Shown: positions 1 to 6,557 of the stretch, piece after piece
Position numbering within the stretch: the stretch's first letter is position 1
How the letters are laid out: the number at the start of each line of letters is the position of its first letter
Made by a program: the position numbers and the translations under genes
Notes under the pieces: model-generated
What the model was told of the DNA's origin: nothing
The model's input: only the letters and a program-made list of their open reading frames with translations
Databases searched by the model: none
NCBI GenBank assembly: GCA_945877995.1
Contig: CAMDXD010000036.1
Coordinates: 1-16,702 of the forward strand
DNA from: Bordetella parapertussis
GTDB lineage: Bacteria; Pseudomonadota; Gammaproteobacteria; Burkholderiales; CAIKXV01
DNA length: 16,702 nucleotides
Direction of reading: 5' to 3'

Positions 1-479
1 ACCAGCCGGGGCACCTGGCGCTGCCCGCTGTAGTCGCCCATGTGGCAGCTGTTGCAACCCATCGCCCCGGACAGCGTTTCGCCGCGGGCGTAGAGCGCCG
101 GATCACGTGCAGGCGGGCTGTTGAACGGCCGGGACGCCCCGTAGTAGGTGGCGATATCCACCAGATCACGGTCGTTGAGGCCCTTCAGTGTCCCGGTCAT
201 GGCCGGTACGTCGCGCAACCCTTCGCGCATCAGCACGAGTTGCAGCATGAGGAACTCCGGCTGCTGGCTGGCCAGCGCCGGGATGCCCTGAATCGGCGCC
301 GCACCGTGCTCGCCATGGCAGCCTGCGCAGGCGGCGGCCAGTGCCGCCCCCCTGGCGGGATCACCTGGCCGCCAGACCTGCTGGGCGAAGGCCACGCTGG
401 CTGCGAGCGTCGCGGCCAGCGCAACCGATGCGAACACGCGCCGCAACGGCTGCGGCGCGTGATCGACACCCCCTGTCAC
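1..479 (-). CDS. Diheme cytochrome c, exported (3' end beyond window)
   Basis: Periplasmic c-type cytochrome, probably the electron acceptor of the dehydrogenase encoded just upstream. Two heme-attachment motifs are visible: CAGCH at residues 51-55 and CNSCH at 142-146, a spacing like that of cytochrome c4/c553-type diheme proteins. The N-terminus has LRRV followed by a hydrophobic Ala-rich stretch and a likely cleavage after AFA (about residue 32), as expected for Sec export and periplasmic heme ligation. The GTG start is chosen because it overlaps the upstream stop as GTGA (476-479), implying translational coupling; an in-frame GTG at residue 15 is less likely because it would remove the basic signal-peptide region. 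The frame is open to base 1, so the C-terminus is missing from the window. The family is clear; the exact partner is inferred from the neighbour. Confidence 0.88.
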   Translation of the reverse strand, partial: MTGGVDHAPQPLRRVFASVALAATLAASVAFAQQVWRPGDPARGAALAAACAGCHGEHGAAPIQGIPALASQQPEFLMLQLVLMREGLRDVPAMTGTLKGLNDRDLVDIATYYGASRPFNSPPARDPALYARGETLSGAMGCNSCHMGDYSGQRQVPRL

Positions 480-1750
480 CGCGAGTAGCTCACGCGGTAG
501 ATCGCGCCATTCTGCTCGTCGGCGACCAGCATCGATCCGTCGGGCAACTGCAGTACATCGACCGGCCGGCCGTAGTAGGCGTTCTTCGCGGTATCGAGGA
601 AGCCGGTCATGAACGGGGTGACCCGTGCATTGCGGCCATCCGGCGTCGTCGTCACGCGCACCACGTCATAGCCCGCGCGTTCGGTACGGTTCCACGAGCC
701 CCGACGCGCGATCATGATCGAGTCCTGATACTCGGCCGGGAACATCTTGCCGGTATAGAAGCGCATGCCCAGCGCTGCCGTGTGCGCGCCCAGTGTCGTC
801 ACTGGAAGAACGACGTTGGCACACGGATTCGGCACGCGCACATCCGGGTCGGGCTGCCCGTTGGCGTGGCAGTACGGGAAGCCGAAGTGCGCACCGATCA
901 TGTTGGCGGGCAGCCGGTTGAGCTCGTCCTCGAAGCCATTCTCGCCAGCCCAGTCACGTCCGTTGTCGGTGAACCAGAGTTCGCCGGTCTTCGGATGGAA
1001 GTCGAAGCCCACGGTGTTGCGTACCCCGCGCGCGACGATCTCCATGCCCGAGCCGTCGAGGTTGTAGCGGCGGATCTGACCGTGCACGCCGGGGTTGATC
1101 TCGCAGGCGTTGCAGGGCGAGCCCACCTGAAAGTAGATCTTCCCGTCGGGACCGAAGGAGAGGAACTTCCAGTTGTGATGCACCTCGGGCGGCAACTTGA
1201 ACGCCTCGGTCATCTCCACTGGCGCCGGGATGTTCTCGAGGTTGGCCTCGATGTTGTCGTAGCGGAACACGCGGTTGATCGAAGCGATGTAAAGAGCGCC
1301 GTTCTGCACCAGCACGCCGTTGGGCTGCACGAGCTTCTCGGCAACCACCTTGGAGACGCGCTGGCCGTTCTGCTCGTAGACCGCGTAGACGCGGCCGATC
1401 GTACGGGTGCCGACGAACACCGTGCCCCCCGGGGCGCGCGCCATCATGCGTCCGCCGGGAATACCGTGTGCCCAGACTTCCACCTTGAAGCCCTCGGGCA
1501 CGCGGATGCGGTCGAGCGGGATCTGGTCGAGCGGTGTCGCGATAAGGTGGGGCGGGTTGGCAGTGAGGTTGGGATTGGTCATCCGCTCGGGGAAATACCC
1601 GCCCATGGCGCGGCGCCCCTCGACCTCCTTGGCCGTCGGCGGTTTGGTCGGCGTCTGTGCGCCAGCGGCTCCGGCGAGGATCCCGAACGCGCCGGCCAGC
1701 GCGGCTGGCAGCATGCCGCGCACGAGCGCAGCCATCCATTTTCTGCTCAT
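476..1750 (-). CDS. PQQ-dependent sugar (sorbosone/glucose) dehydrogenase-like protein
   Basis: Predicted periplasmic beta-propeller oxidoreductase of the glucose/sorbosone dehydrogenase (GSDH) family, 424 residues. Characterised relatives use PQQ to oxidise aldoses or aldehydes and pass electrons to a cytochrome. The family hallmark is in the middle of the protein: RGVRNTVGFDFHPKTGELWF followed by TDNGRDWAGEN and DELN, with HHNWKFLSFGPDGKIYFQVG upstream of it. A signal peptide covers residues 1-31 (basic SRK, hydrophobic core, AGA before Gln32). The ATG at 1750 is chosen over an upstream GTG-type extension because it has a GGGGGAG ribosome site 7 nt before it (1758-1764) and starts the signal peptide directly. 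The downstream gene overlaps its stop and encodes a diheme cytochrome c, which fits a dehydrogenase-cytochrome pair. The substrate cannot be read from the sequence, and no PQQ synthesis gene is present here. Confidence 0.88.
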   Translation of the reverse strand: MSRKWMAALVRGMLPAALAGAFGILAGAAGAQTPTKPPTAKEVEGRRAMGGYFPERMTNPNLTANPPHLIATPLDQIPLDRIRVPEGFKVEVWAHGIPGGRMMARAPGGTVFVGTRTIGRVYAVYEQNGQRVSKVVAEKLVQPNGVLVQNGALYIASINRVFRYDNIEANLENIPAPVEMTEAFKLPPEVHHNWKFLSFGPDGKIYFQVGSPCNACEINPGVHGQIRRYNLDGSGMEIVARGVRNTVGFDFHPKTGELWFTDNGRDWAGENGFEDELNRLPANMIGAHFGFPYCHANGQPDPDVRVPNPCANVVLPVTTLGAHTAALGMRFYTGKMFPAEYQDSIMIARRGSWNRTERAGYDVVRVTTTPDGRNARVTPFMTGFLDTAKNAYYGRPVDVLQLPDGSMLVADEQNGAIYRVSYSR

Positions 1751-1839
1751 CGATTGACTCCCCCTGGTCTGGGCGCGCGTGCAGCCGGGGCATGTCCCCG
1801 GCGATACCGCGCGTCCCGTCACCACATTGTGGCCGGAAA

Positions 1840-1869
1840 AGCATACCGTAGATGGCAGATGCCTGTGAA
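1840..1869 (-). promoter_or_regulatory. Candidate sigma-70-type promoter for the dehydrogenase-cytochrome pair
   Basis: On the minus strand, TTCACA (1864-1869; five of six match to TTGACA) is followed after 18 nt by TATGCT (1840-1845; four of six match to TATAAT). This places a start of transcription roughly 80 nt before the dehydrogenase ATG at 1750. It lies in the 238-bp divergent gap 1751-1988, the only sizeable non-coding stretch in the window. On the opposite strand a TACGAT hexamer at 1949-1954 could be a -10 for the methyltransferase gene, but no matching -35 was seen. Found by eye; unproven. Confidence 0.3.
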
Positions 1870-1976
1870 GCCGAACTGTTCAACCACGGCACGGCGCAGG
1901 CCGGTGCCGGTCTCGGTCCCGATGCCGGCGCAGGCGCGCGGGAATTGCTACGATGCCGGACGATTTCGACCTAAAC

Positions 1977-1982
1977 GAGGAG
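1977..1982 (+). promoter_or_regulatory. Ribosome binding site fixing the methyltransferase start
   Basis: GAGGAG at 1977-1982 lies 6 nt before the ATG at 1989. This favours that ATG over the in-frame ATG at 1953, and puts the twin-arginine segment ten residues from the N-terminus, as expected of a leader. Confidence 0.7.
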
Positions 1983-1988
1983 CCCCGC

Positions 1989-2744
1989 ATGGCCCAGCTA
2001 ACAAATCGCACCCGTCGGAGCTTCACCGCCAGCCTCGCCCTGCTCGGCACCTCCGCCACGCTGATATCGACGTTGCCTGGCTGCGCGGCCACGCCGGCCA
2101 TCGACTTCGACGCGGTGCTGGCCAGCCCGCTGCGCCCGGTCGATGACCGCAAGGCCGATGCGCGACGGATGCCGGCCGACCTGCTGCGCCTGTCCCTGGT
2201 GCGCCCGGGCATGAGCGTGCTCGATATATCCGCCGGCGGTGGTTACACCACGCAGGTGTTCTCGGTCGCGGTGGGCGCGACCGGCAAGGTCTGGGCGCAG
2301 GCACCCAAGCCGGGGCCTGCCCTCCTCGCGCGCGCGAAGGCCACCCCGTCCGCCATCGAAGTGCTGGCGCGTCCGTTCGACGATCCGTTCCCGGCCGGCG
2401 CGCCGCGCGTCGACCTGGTAACGCTGGTCCTGTCCTACCACGACATCGTGAACACGCCGACCGACCGGATGAAGATGAACCGGGCGATGTTCGATGCACT
2501 CAAGCCCGGCGGCCGGCTGGTGATCATGGACCACTCGGGGCGGCCCGGTACCGGCCTCACCGAAACGCAGACCCTGCACCGCATCGACGAGGCGGCGCTG
2601 CGCCGCGAGGTCGAGGCGGCGGGCTTCCTGTTCGAGGCCGACGGCGCGGCGTGGCGCAACCCTGCCGACACGCGCGCGTCGCACTACAGAGAAGCGAAAC
2701 CCTCGAGCGACAAGTTCGCCCTGCGCTTCGCGCGACCGCGCTAG
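1989..2744 (+). CDS. Predicted class I SAM-dependent methyltransferase with exported, lipoprotein-like N-terminus
   Basis: 251-residue protein of the predicted-methyltransferase group (COG4798-like). The SAM-binding motif I is VLDISAGGGYTTQVF, a later strand reads VTLVLSYHDIVN, and the post-motif region is LKPGGRLVIMDHSGRPG. The C-terminal SSDKFALRF is typical of this group. The N-terminus is odd for a SAM enzyme: NRTRRSF (Arg9-Arg10) starts a hydrophobic segment ending LPGC (Cys32). This looks like a Tat leader with a lipobox, although Pro at -2 is not ideal. SAM is not known to be abundant outside the cytoplasm, so either the protein is retained, or it uses the fold for something else. The gene is divergent from the dehydrogenase gene and convergent with the selenoprotein gene. 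No substrate can be inferred. Confidence 0.82.
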   Translation: MAQLTNRTRRSFTASLALLGTSATLISTLPGCAATPAIDFDAVLASPLRPVDDRKADARRMPADLLRLSLVRPGMSVLDISAGGGYTTQVFSVAVGATGKVWAQAPKPGPALLARAKATPSAIEVLARPFDDPFPAGAPRVDLVTLVLSYHDIVNTPTDRMKMNRAMFDALKPGGRLVIMDHSGRPGTGLTETQTLHRIDEAALRREVEAAGFLFEADGAAWRNPADTRASHYREAKPSSDKFALRFARPR

Positions 2745-2745
2745 C

Positions 2746-2771
2746 GGCCGGCGGCAGGCAACCCGCCGGCC
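2746..2771. terminator. GC-rich hairpin between convergent genes
   Basis: A perfect 9-bp inverted repeat, GGCCGGCGG (2746-2754) and CCGCCGGCC (2763-2771), with an 8-nt loop. It sits just after the methyltransferase stop (2744) and just beyond the selenoprotein stop (2785). It lies where a bidirectional transcription end is needed, but no T-run follows on either strand, so it could be a Rho-assisted or mRNA-stabilising hairpin rather than a classical intrinsic terminator. Confidence 0.45.
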
Positions 2772-2784
2772 TGCTGGCCGCAGA

Positions 2785-3312
2785 TCAGGCGACCAGCTGC
2801 TTCACCAGCGCATCCACTTCCGCGAGCGTCGCCCCCCGCATCTCGTCTTCGGTCATGTTGCTGATCGGATGCGGCAGCTCGATGTACGGATGGCCGGCCA
2901 TGCCTTTGGACCGGAACTGGAAGACGCAGGCATTGCGGAACGCCTGGGTGATGATCACGGTCGCGGGGATGCCGCGTTTCTCGAATTCGACGGTGTCGTG
3001 CACACTGCACAACGTGCAGGACCCTCACCCACCCACGGCAGCGACGGCCAGGTGGGCCTCCTGCGCGAGTTCGTCGATCAGCTGGTCGGTGGCCGGCTTC
3101 GAGTAATGCTCCTTGCGCCGGATGATCACCTTCGCCACGCCGTGGCGCTCGCGCAGCACCTGCGCGATCGTCTCGAGGATCAGGCTGCCCTGCTCCTTGG
3201 TGTTGTCGATCATCGCGACCACCTTGCCGGCGAGGTCCATCGGCCGCGGTGCGAGGGCGACCGGCGGCCGGTTGCCACCGGCGGTCGGATCGATGAAGGG
3301 CAGTTCGTTCAT
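2785..3312 (-). CDS. UGSC-family selenoprotein; in-frame TGA read as selenocysteine (Sec96)
   Basis: The frame starting at ATG 3312 (MNELPFIDPTAGG) reaches TGA at 3025-3027. Without a frame change it continues as GSCTLCSVHDTVEFEKRGIP to a second stop at 2785, giving one 175-residue protein with Sec96-Gly-Ser-Cys99. That motif names the UGSC (seleno)protein family, whose other members carry Cys at this place. The UGSCT followed by a GIP segment resembles the active-site region of GrdB (glycine/betaine reductase) and PrdB (D-proline reductase), so a selenol redox role is likely; the substrate is unknown. The downstream half has no credible start of its own: its first possible start codon is a TTG inside the conserved region without a ribosome site. 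The ATG start has GGGAG about 10 nt upstream. This is the last gene of a leftward operon, 28 nt after a paralog-pair member. Decoding needs selA, selB, selC and selD, which are not in the window. Confidence 0.88.
2992..3024 (-). promoter_or_regulatory. Candidate bacterial SECIS hairpin after the Sec codon
   Basis: Directly after the UGA, the mRNA can fold into an imperfect stem. Nucleotides 1-5 (GGGUC) pair with 28-33 (GACACC) with one bulged A, there is a C-C mismatch, and 7-11 (UGCAC) pair with 22-26 (GUGCA). The 10-nt apical loop begins with GUU. A G at the loop tip is a feature of bacterial SECIS elements, but the loop starts only about 11 nt after UGA, shorter than the usual 16-37. Competing folds are a perfect 6-bp stem CUGCAC/GUGCAG (3005-3019) and a 4-bp stem with loop GCACG about 23 nt after UGA. 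Position is right; the active fold is uncertain. Confidence 0.45.
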
Positions 3313-3340
3313 GTCGTGTGTGCTCCCAGGTGTGTTCGTT

Positions 3341-4381
3341 TCATTGCCCGTGGACGTCATATGCGCCATGCACCGCCCGGCTGCCGCCGCTCCAGCCATG
3401 GCAGATCGCGGTGCATGGTCCCCAGCCGCCGGCGACGATCAGTTGCAGGTCGACCGGATCCTTCAGCGTCGGGATGAAGCAGGCATCGTCGTCGGGGTCG
3501 ACCTTGATCGGGAACTGCAGCGCACGCTCGCGCCGCCAGTTGCCGCCGCGCTTCAAGTCACCGACGGTGCGCCCGGCGCGCTCGACCAGCCACCGGTGCA
3601 CGTCTTCGCGGCTCATGCCGGCCTGCGCGCAGATCGTCGCATGCTGCGGGCCCATCGCCACCACCATGTCAGAGCGCGCATGCATGTTCCATGAGCCAAG
3701 CGCGGTCATGCCATCGGCGATACCGGTCAGCAGGCGCTCGGGCTCCTGGCTCACGTCGTCGAAGTGCAGGCGCGGGCTCTCGACCATCGCGCAGGTGATG
3801 ACGTCCTGCGCGGCGCCATAGCCCTTGGACACGGCCAGGGTGTCCCACGGGCTGCGTGCGGTGTTCTCGGTGATGCAGGCGGTGTAGCGCATCGGCGTGG
3901 CGAAGATGGTAGCCGAGGCGATACCCGCCATGCCGCCGCCGAGGTTGAGCAGCATCAGGCGGATCGCCCGGCCGATGGTTGCGTTCGCGCGAAAGCCCGG
4001 CCCGAAGCAGCCGTTGCTGCCGTTCAGGCCGATGGCCGCCGCATGCGGGCCGTTGACGATCATCAGGGGTGCCACGCCGTGCATCGTGCCCTGCACGCCG
4101 TTCAGGTTGAACGCGTCGCGCAGGATCAGCGGCAGTGCACCGAGCACGACCGGCATGTATTCCGGCCGGCAGCCAGCCATCAGCGCATGGATGGCCGCGA
4201 TGCGCACCGTCACCGGCTCCATGGCCGGCGGCACGCGCCCGATCAGCTCGTCCGGGTCGCGGCCGGTCGCGGCCAGCATCGGCGCAAGGCGCGCCTCGGT
4301 CGGCGTCACCACCGGCAGGCCGTCTGACCAGGCCTTGTCGAGGAAGAATTCGAACTCGTCGATCACCGCATCACTTGCCAT
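3341..4381 (-). CDS. Conserved protein of unknown function, paralog B, selenoprotein neighbour
   Basis: I cannot name this 346-residue family. It is a close tandem paralog of the gene immediately upstream: about two thirds identical by eye, and more than three quarters identical over residues 61-170. Shared blocks are WSDGLPVVTPT (18-28), MAGCRPEY (Cys71), NGVQGTMHGVAPLMIVNGP, GPGFRANATIGRAIRL after NGC (Cys125), RYTAC (Cys169), VITCAMVESPRL (Cys197) and AVHG near the C-terminus. Five cysteines fall at the same positions as in the paralog (71, 125, 169, 197, 251), and this copy has extra ones near residue 300 and in the GGWGPCTAIC segment. There is no signal peptide and no obvious membrane helix, so it is probably cytoplasmic. 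The start is chosen to align with the paralog. It lies 16 nt after the paralog's stop and 28 nt before the selenoprotein gene. A partner role in a selenol/thiol reductase is inference. Confidence 0.85.
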   Translation of the reverse strand: MASDAVIDEFEFFLDKAWSDGLPVVTPTEARLAPMLAATGRDPDELIGRVPPAMEPVTVRIAAIHALMAGCRPEYMPVVLGALPLILRDAFNLNGVQGTMHGVAPLMIVNGPHAAAIGLNGSNGCFGPGFRANATIGRAIRLMLLNLGGGMAGIASATIFATPMRYTACITENTARSPWDTLAVSKGYGAAQDVITCAMVESPRLHFDDVSQEPERLLTGIADGMTALGSWNMHARSDMVVAMGPQHATICAQAGMSREDVHRWLVERAGRTVGDLKRGGNWRRERALQFPIKVDPDDDACFIPTLKDPVDLQLIVAGGWGPCTAICHGWSGGSRAVHGAYDVHGQ

Positions 4382-4397
4382 GTCTGTTCGCACCCGC

Positions 4398-5426
4398 TCA
4401 GTCTGTCCGGTAGGTGCCGTGCACGGCACGGCTGCCCCCACCCCAGCCATGCGCGACCGCGCTGACCGGACCCCATCCGCCGGCGACCATCAGGTGCAGG
4501 TCGCGCGCATCCTTGATCACCAGCACGAAGGCGGCATCGTCGGACGGGTCCACGCCGATCTTCCGAGCGCGTTCGTCGCGCCAGTTGCCCCCCCGGCGCA
4601 TCTGCGCCACCTGCATGCCGGCATTGGCCACCAGCCACTCGTGCACGCGCGCCCGCGGCCAGCCAGAACGCTCGCAGAGCGTCGCCTGCTCGGGGCCGAT
4701 CACCACGACCATGTCCGAGCGCACATGCATGTTCCAGCTGCTCATCGCCGCCATCGTGTCCGCGATGCCGGTGAGCAGCCGTACCGGCTCCTGGCTCACG
4801 TCGTCGTAGCACAGGCGCGGACTCTCGACCATCGCGCAGGTGATCACGTCTTCGTCCGGCCGATAGCCGCGCGAGACAGCCAGCGTCTCCCACGGGCTGC
4901 GCTCGCTGTTCTCGGTCCAGCAGGCGGTGTAGCGCTGCGGCGTCGACAGCACGGTGGCCGAAGCCAGCCCGGGGATGCCGCCACCCAGGTTGAGCAGGAT
5001 CAGCCGGATTGCCCGGCCGATGGTGGCGTTGGCGCGGAAACCCGGCCCGAGGCAGCCGTTGCCGCCGTGCAGGCCGATCTTCGCCGCATACGGGCCGTTG
5101 ACGATCATCAGCGGCGCGACGCCGTGCATCGTGCCCTGCACGCCGTTCATGTTGAACGGCTCTTGCAGGATCAGCGACAGACCGCCCAACACCACCGGCA
5201 GGTACTCGGGACGGCAACCCGCCATCACCGCATGAAGCGCGACGTCGCGCACGGTCGCGACATTCATCGCCGGCGGCACCGGCCCGACCTCCTCGGCCGC
5301 ATCGCGCTGCGTGCCCGCGAGCATCCAGTCGAGGCGCTCCTGCGTCGGTGTCACCACCGGCAGGCCGTCGCTCCACGGCTTGTCGAAGAAGAACTCGAAC
5401 GGATCGAGTTCCTGCCCCAGGTTCAT
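4398..5426 (-). CDS. Conserved protein of unknown function, paralog A, selenoprotein neighbour
   Basis: 342-residue protein, the first of two tandem copies. It begins MNLGQELDPFEFFFDKPWSD and is collinear with the next gene with almost no gaps, so the pair arose by duplication and has since diverged, most strongly at the N-terminus and after residue 250. Cysteines 71, 125, 169, 197 and 251 are shared with the copy; Cys206 is private to this one, where the copy has His. The glycine-rich GPGFRANATIGRAIRL and the VNGP/HGVAP region could form a ligand site, but no known fold signature was recognised. Its ATG overlaps the stop of the TctC gene as ATGA (5423-5426), so translation is probably coupled to the binding protein. 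Two diverged copies rather than one suggests a heteromeric complex or two substrates. No function is assigned. Confidence 0.85.
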   Translation of the reverse strand: MNLGQELDPFEFFFDKPWSDGLPVVTPTQERLDWMLAGTQRDAAEEVGPVPPAMNVATVRDVALHAVMAGCRPEYLPVVLGGLSLILQEPFNMNGVQGTMHGVAPLMIVNGPYAAKIGLHGGNGCLGPGFRANATIGRAIRLILLNLGGGIPGLASATVLSTPQRYTACWTENSERSPWETLAVSRGYRPDEDVITCAMVESPRLCYDDVSQEPVRLLTGIADTMAAMSSWNMHVRSDMVVVIGPEQATLCERSGWPRARVHEWLVANAGMQVAQMRRGGNWRDERARKIGVDPSDDAAFVLVIKDARDLHLMVAGGWGPVSAVAHGWGGGSRAVHGTYRTD

Positions 5427-6439
5427 TGCGCGGAAAGTTTCGCCGCCTTTACCACCTTGGTATAGCGGGCGATTTCGACTTCGATGAAGCGTCGGAAGTC
5501 TGCCGGGCTGTTCGACATCGGGTCGGCCCCGAGCTTGACCAGCGCGGCGGCGTTCTTCGGGTCGGCCACCGCACGCGCGGTCTCTTTGGCCAGCCGGTCA
5601 ACGATCTCGCGTGGCGTGCCTGCAGGCGCGAGCAGCCCGTACCACTGGGTGACCTGGAAATCGTTGATCTGCTCGGCGATCGACGGCACGTCCTTGATGG
5701 TGCGCTTGAGGCCCGTGGTCGCGATGATGCGCATCCTGCCCTGCTGGGCGAACGGAACTACGGCCGGCCCGGTGCCGTAGAGCATCGTCGCTTCGCCCGA
5801 AAGCACCGCGACCACGGCCGGACCGTTACCCTTGTACGGCACGTGCAACATGTTGACGCCACCGAGCAGGTTCAGCAGTTCACCCGCGAGGTGCGGCCCG
5901 CCCATGGCCCCGCTCGAGGCGAAGCTGAGTTCGCCCGGGCGCTTCTTCGCGAGCGCGAGCAGGTCGGTCAGGTTGCGCACCGGCAGCGACGGATGCACGG
6001 TCAGGATGTAGTCGGAAGTCGCGATCAGGCTGATCGGCGCCAGGTCGCGCAGCGGGTCGTAGGGCAGCTTCGGGTTGGACGCCGGCAGGATCGCCATCGG
6101 TGCAACGTTGCCGAGCACCAGCGTGTAGCCATCGGCGGGCGCCTTGCTGGCCACCTCGGTACCGATCTGCCCGCTGGCCCCCGGACGGGTGTCGACGACG
6201 AAGGTCTGGCCGAGTTGCTCGGCAAGCGCATTGGTCGCGATGCGACCGACCGCATCGGTACCGCCGCCGGGCGGATACGGGAAGATCACGCGCACTGGCT
6301 TGGCCGGCCAGGCTGGTGCCTGCGCGACGGCGATCGCTGGCAACCCGGCCGCGACGGTCAGTGCCGACAGCATGGCTGCAAGTCTGGATGCGGCAGGCGC
6401 GCCAGGCGTGCGCCGCGACACGGTAACGAATCGGTCCAT
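5423..6439 (-). CDS. TctC/Bug-family periplasmic substrate-binding protein
   Basis: 338-residue solute receptor of the tripartite tricarboxylate transporter (TctC, Bug) family, which binds small carboxylates and related compounds in the periplasm. A signal peptide ends at AVA before Gln40. Family blocks are WPAKPVRVIFPYPPGGGTD, then VVDTRPGASGQIGTEVASKA, DGYTLVLGN, LPYDPLRDLAPI, LHVPYKGNGPAVVAVLSGE and YGLLAPAGTPREIVDRL. The ATG at 6439 has GGAGGA (6445-6450) 5 nt upstream, which excludes the longer frame starting near 6628. The 118-nt gap to the GST gene is the widest in this operon and might hold an internal promoter, though none was convincing. No TctA or TctB membrane gene lies in the window. 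Its coupling to paralog A links this receptor to the selenoprotein group and hints that its ligand, or a derivative, is the pathway's substrate. Confidence 0.93.
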   Translation of the reverse strand: MDRFVTVSRRTPGAPAASRLAAMLSALTVAAGLPAIAVAQAPAWPAKPVRVIFPYPPGGGTDAVGRIATNALAEQLGQTFVVDTRPGASGQIGTEVASKAPADGYTLVLGNVAPMAILPASNPKLPYDPLRDLAPISLIATSDYILTVHPSLPVRNLTDLLALAKKRPGELSFASSGAMGGPHLAGELLNLLGGVNMLHVPYKGNGPAVVAVLSGEATMLYGTGPAVVPFAQQGRMRIIATTGLKRTIKDVPSIAEQINDFQVTQWYGLLAPAGTPREIVDRLAKETARAVADPKNAAALVKLGADPMSNSPADFRRFIEVEIARYTKVVKAAKLSAQ

Positions 6440-6557
6440 GAATTTCCTCCGGGGCCCTGTTGCGCCAGCATCGAAGTGCCGGCCGCGTGGTGCGCGAAGT
6501 GTACCCACAGCGGCGGCTGTCGGGGTCGGCAGCGCGCGCCCGCCGGCCCGCGTACGC

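Noticed and set aside
2785..3012. A separate 75-residue gene downstream of the TGA
   Set aside because: Its first possible start is a TTG within the conserved UGSCTLC region with no ribosome site, and its sequence continues the upstream frame exactly; it is the C-terminal part of the selenoprotein.
3341..5426. DNA repeat or assembly duplication of the two paralogs
   Set aside because: The copies differ throughout at the DNA level and by about a third of residues by eye, with separate starts and stops, so they are old gene duplicates, not an assembly artefact or mobile repeat.
6490..6530. Small inverted repeat (ACAGC GGCG GCTGT) in the gap before the TctC gene as a terminator
   Set aside because: Only 5 bp in the stem with no T-run, within GC-rich DNA where such repeats occur by chance.
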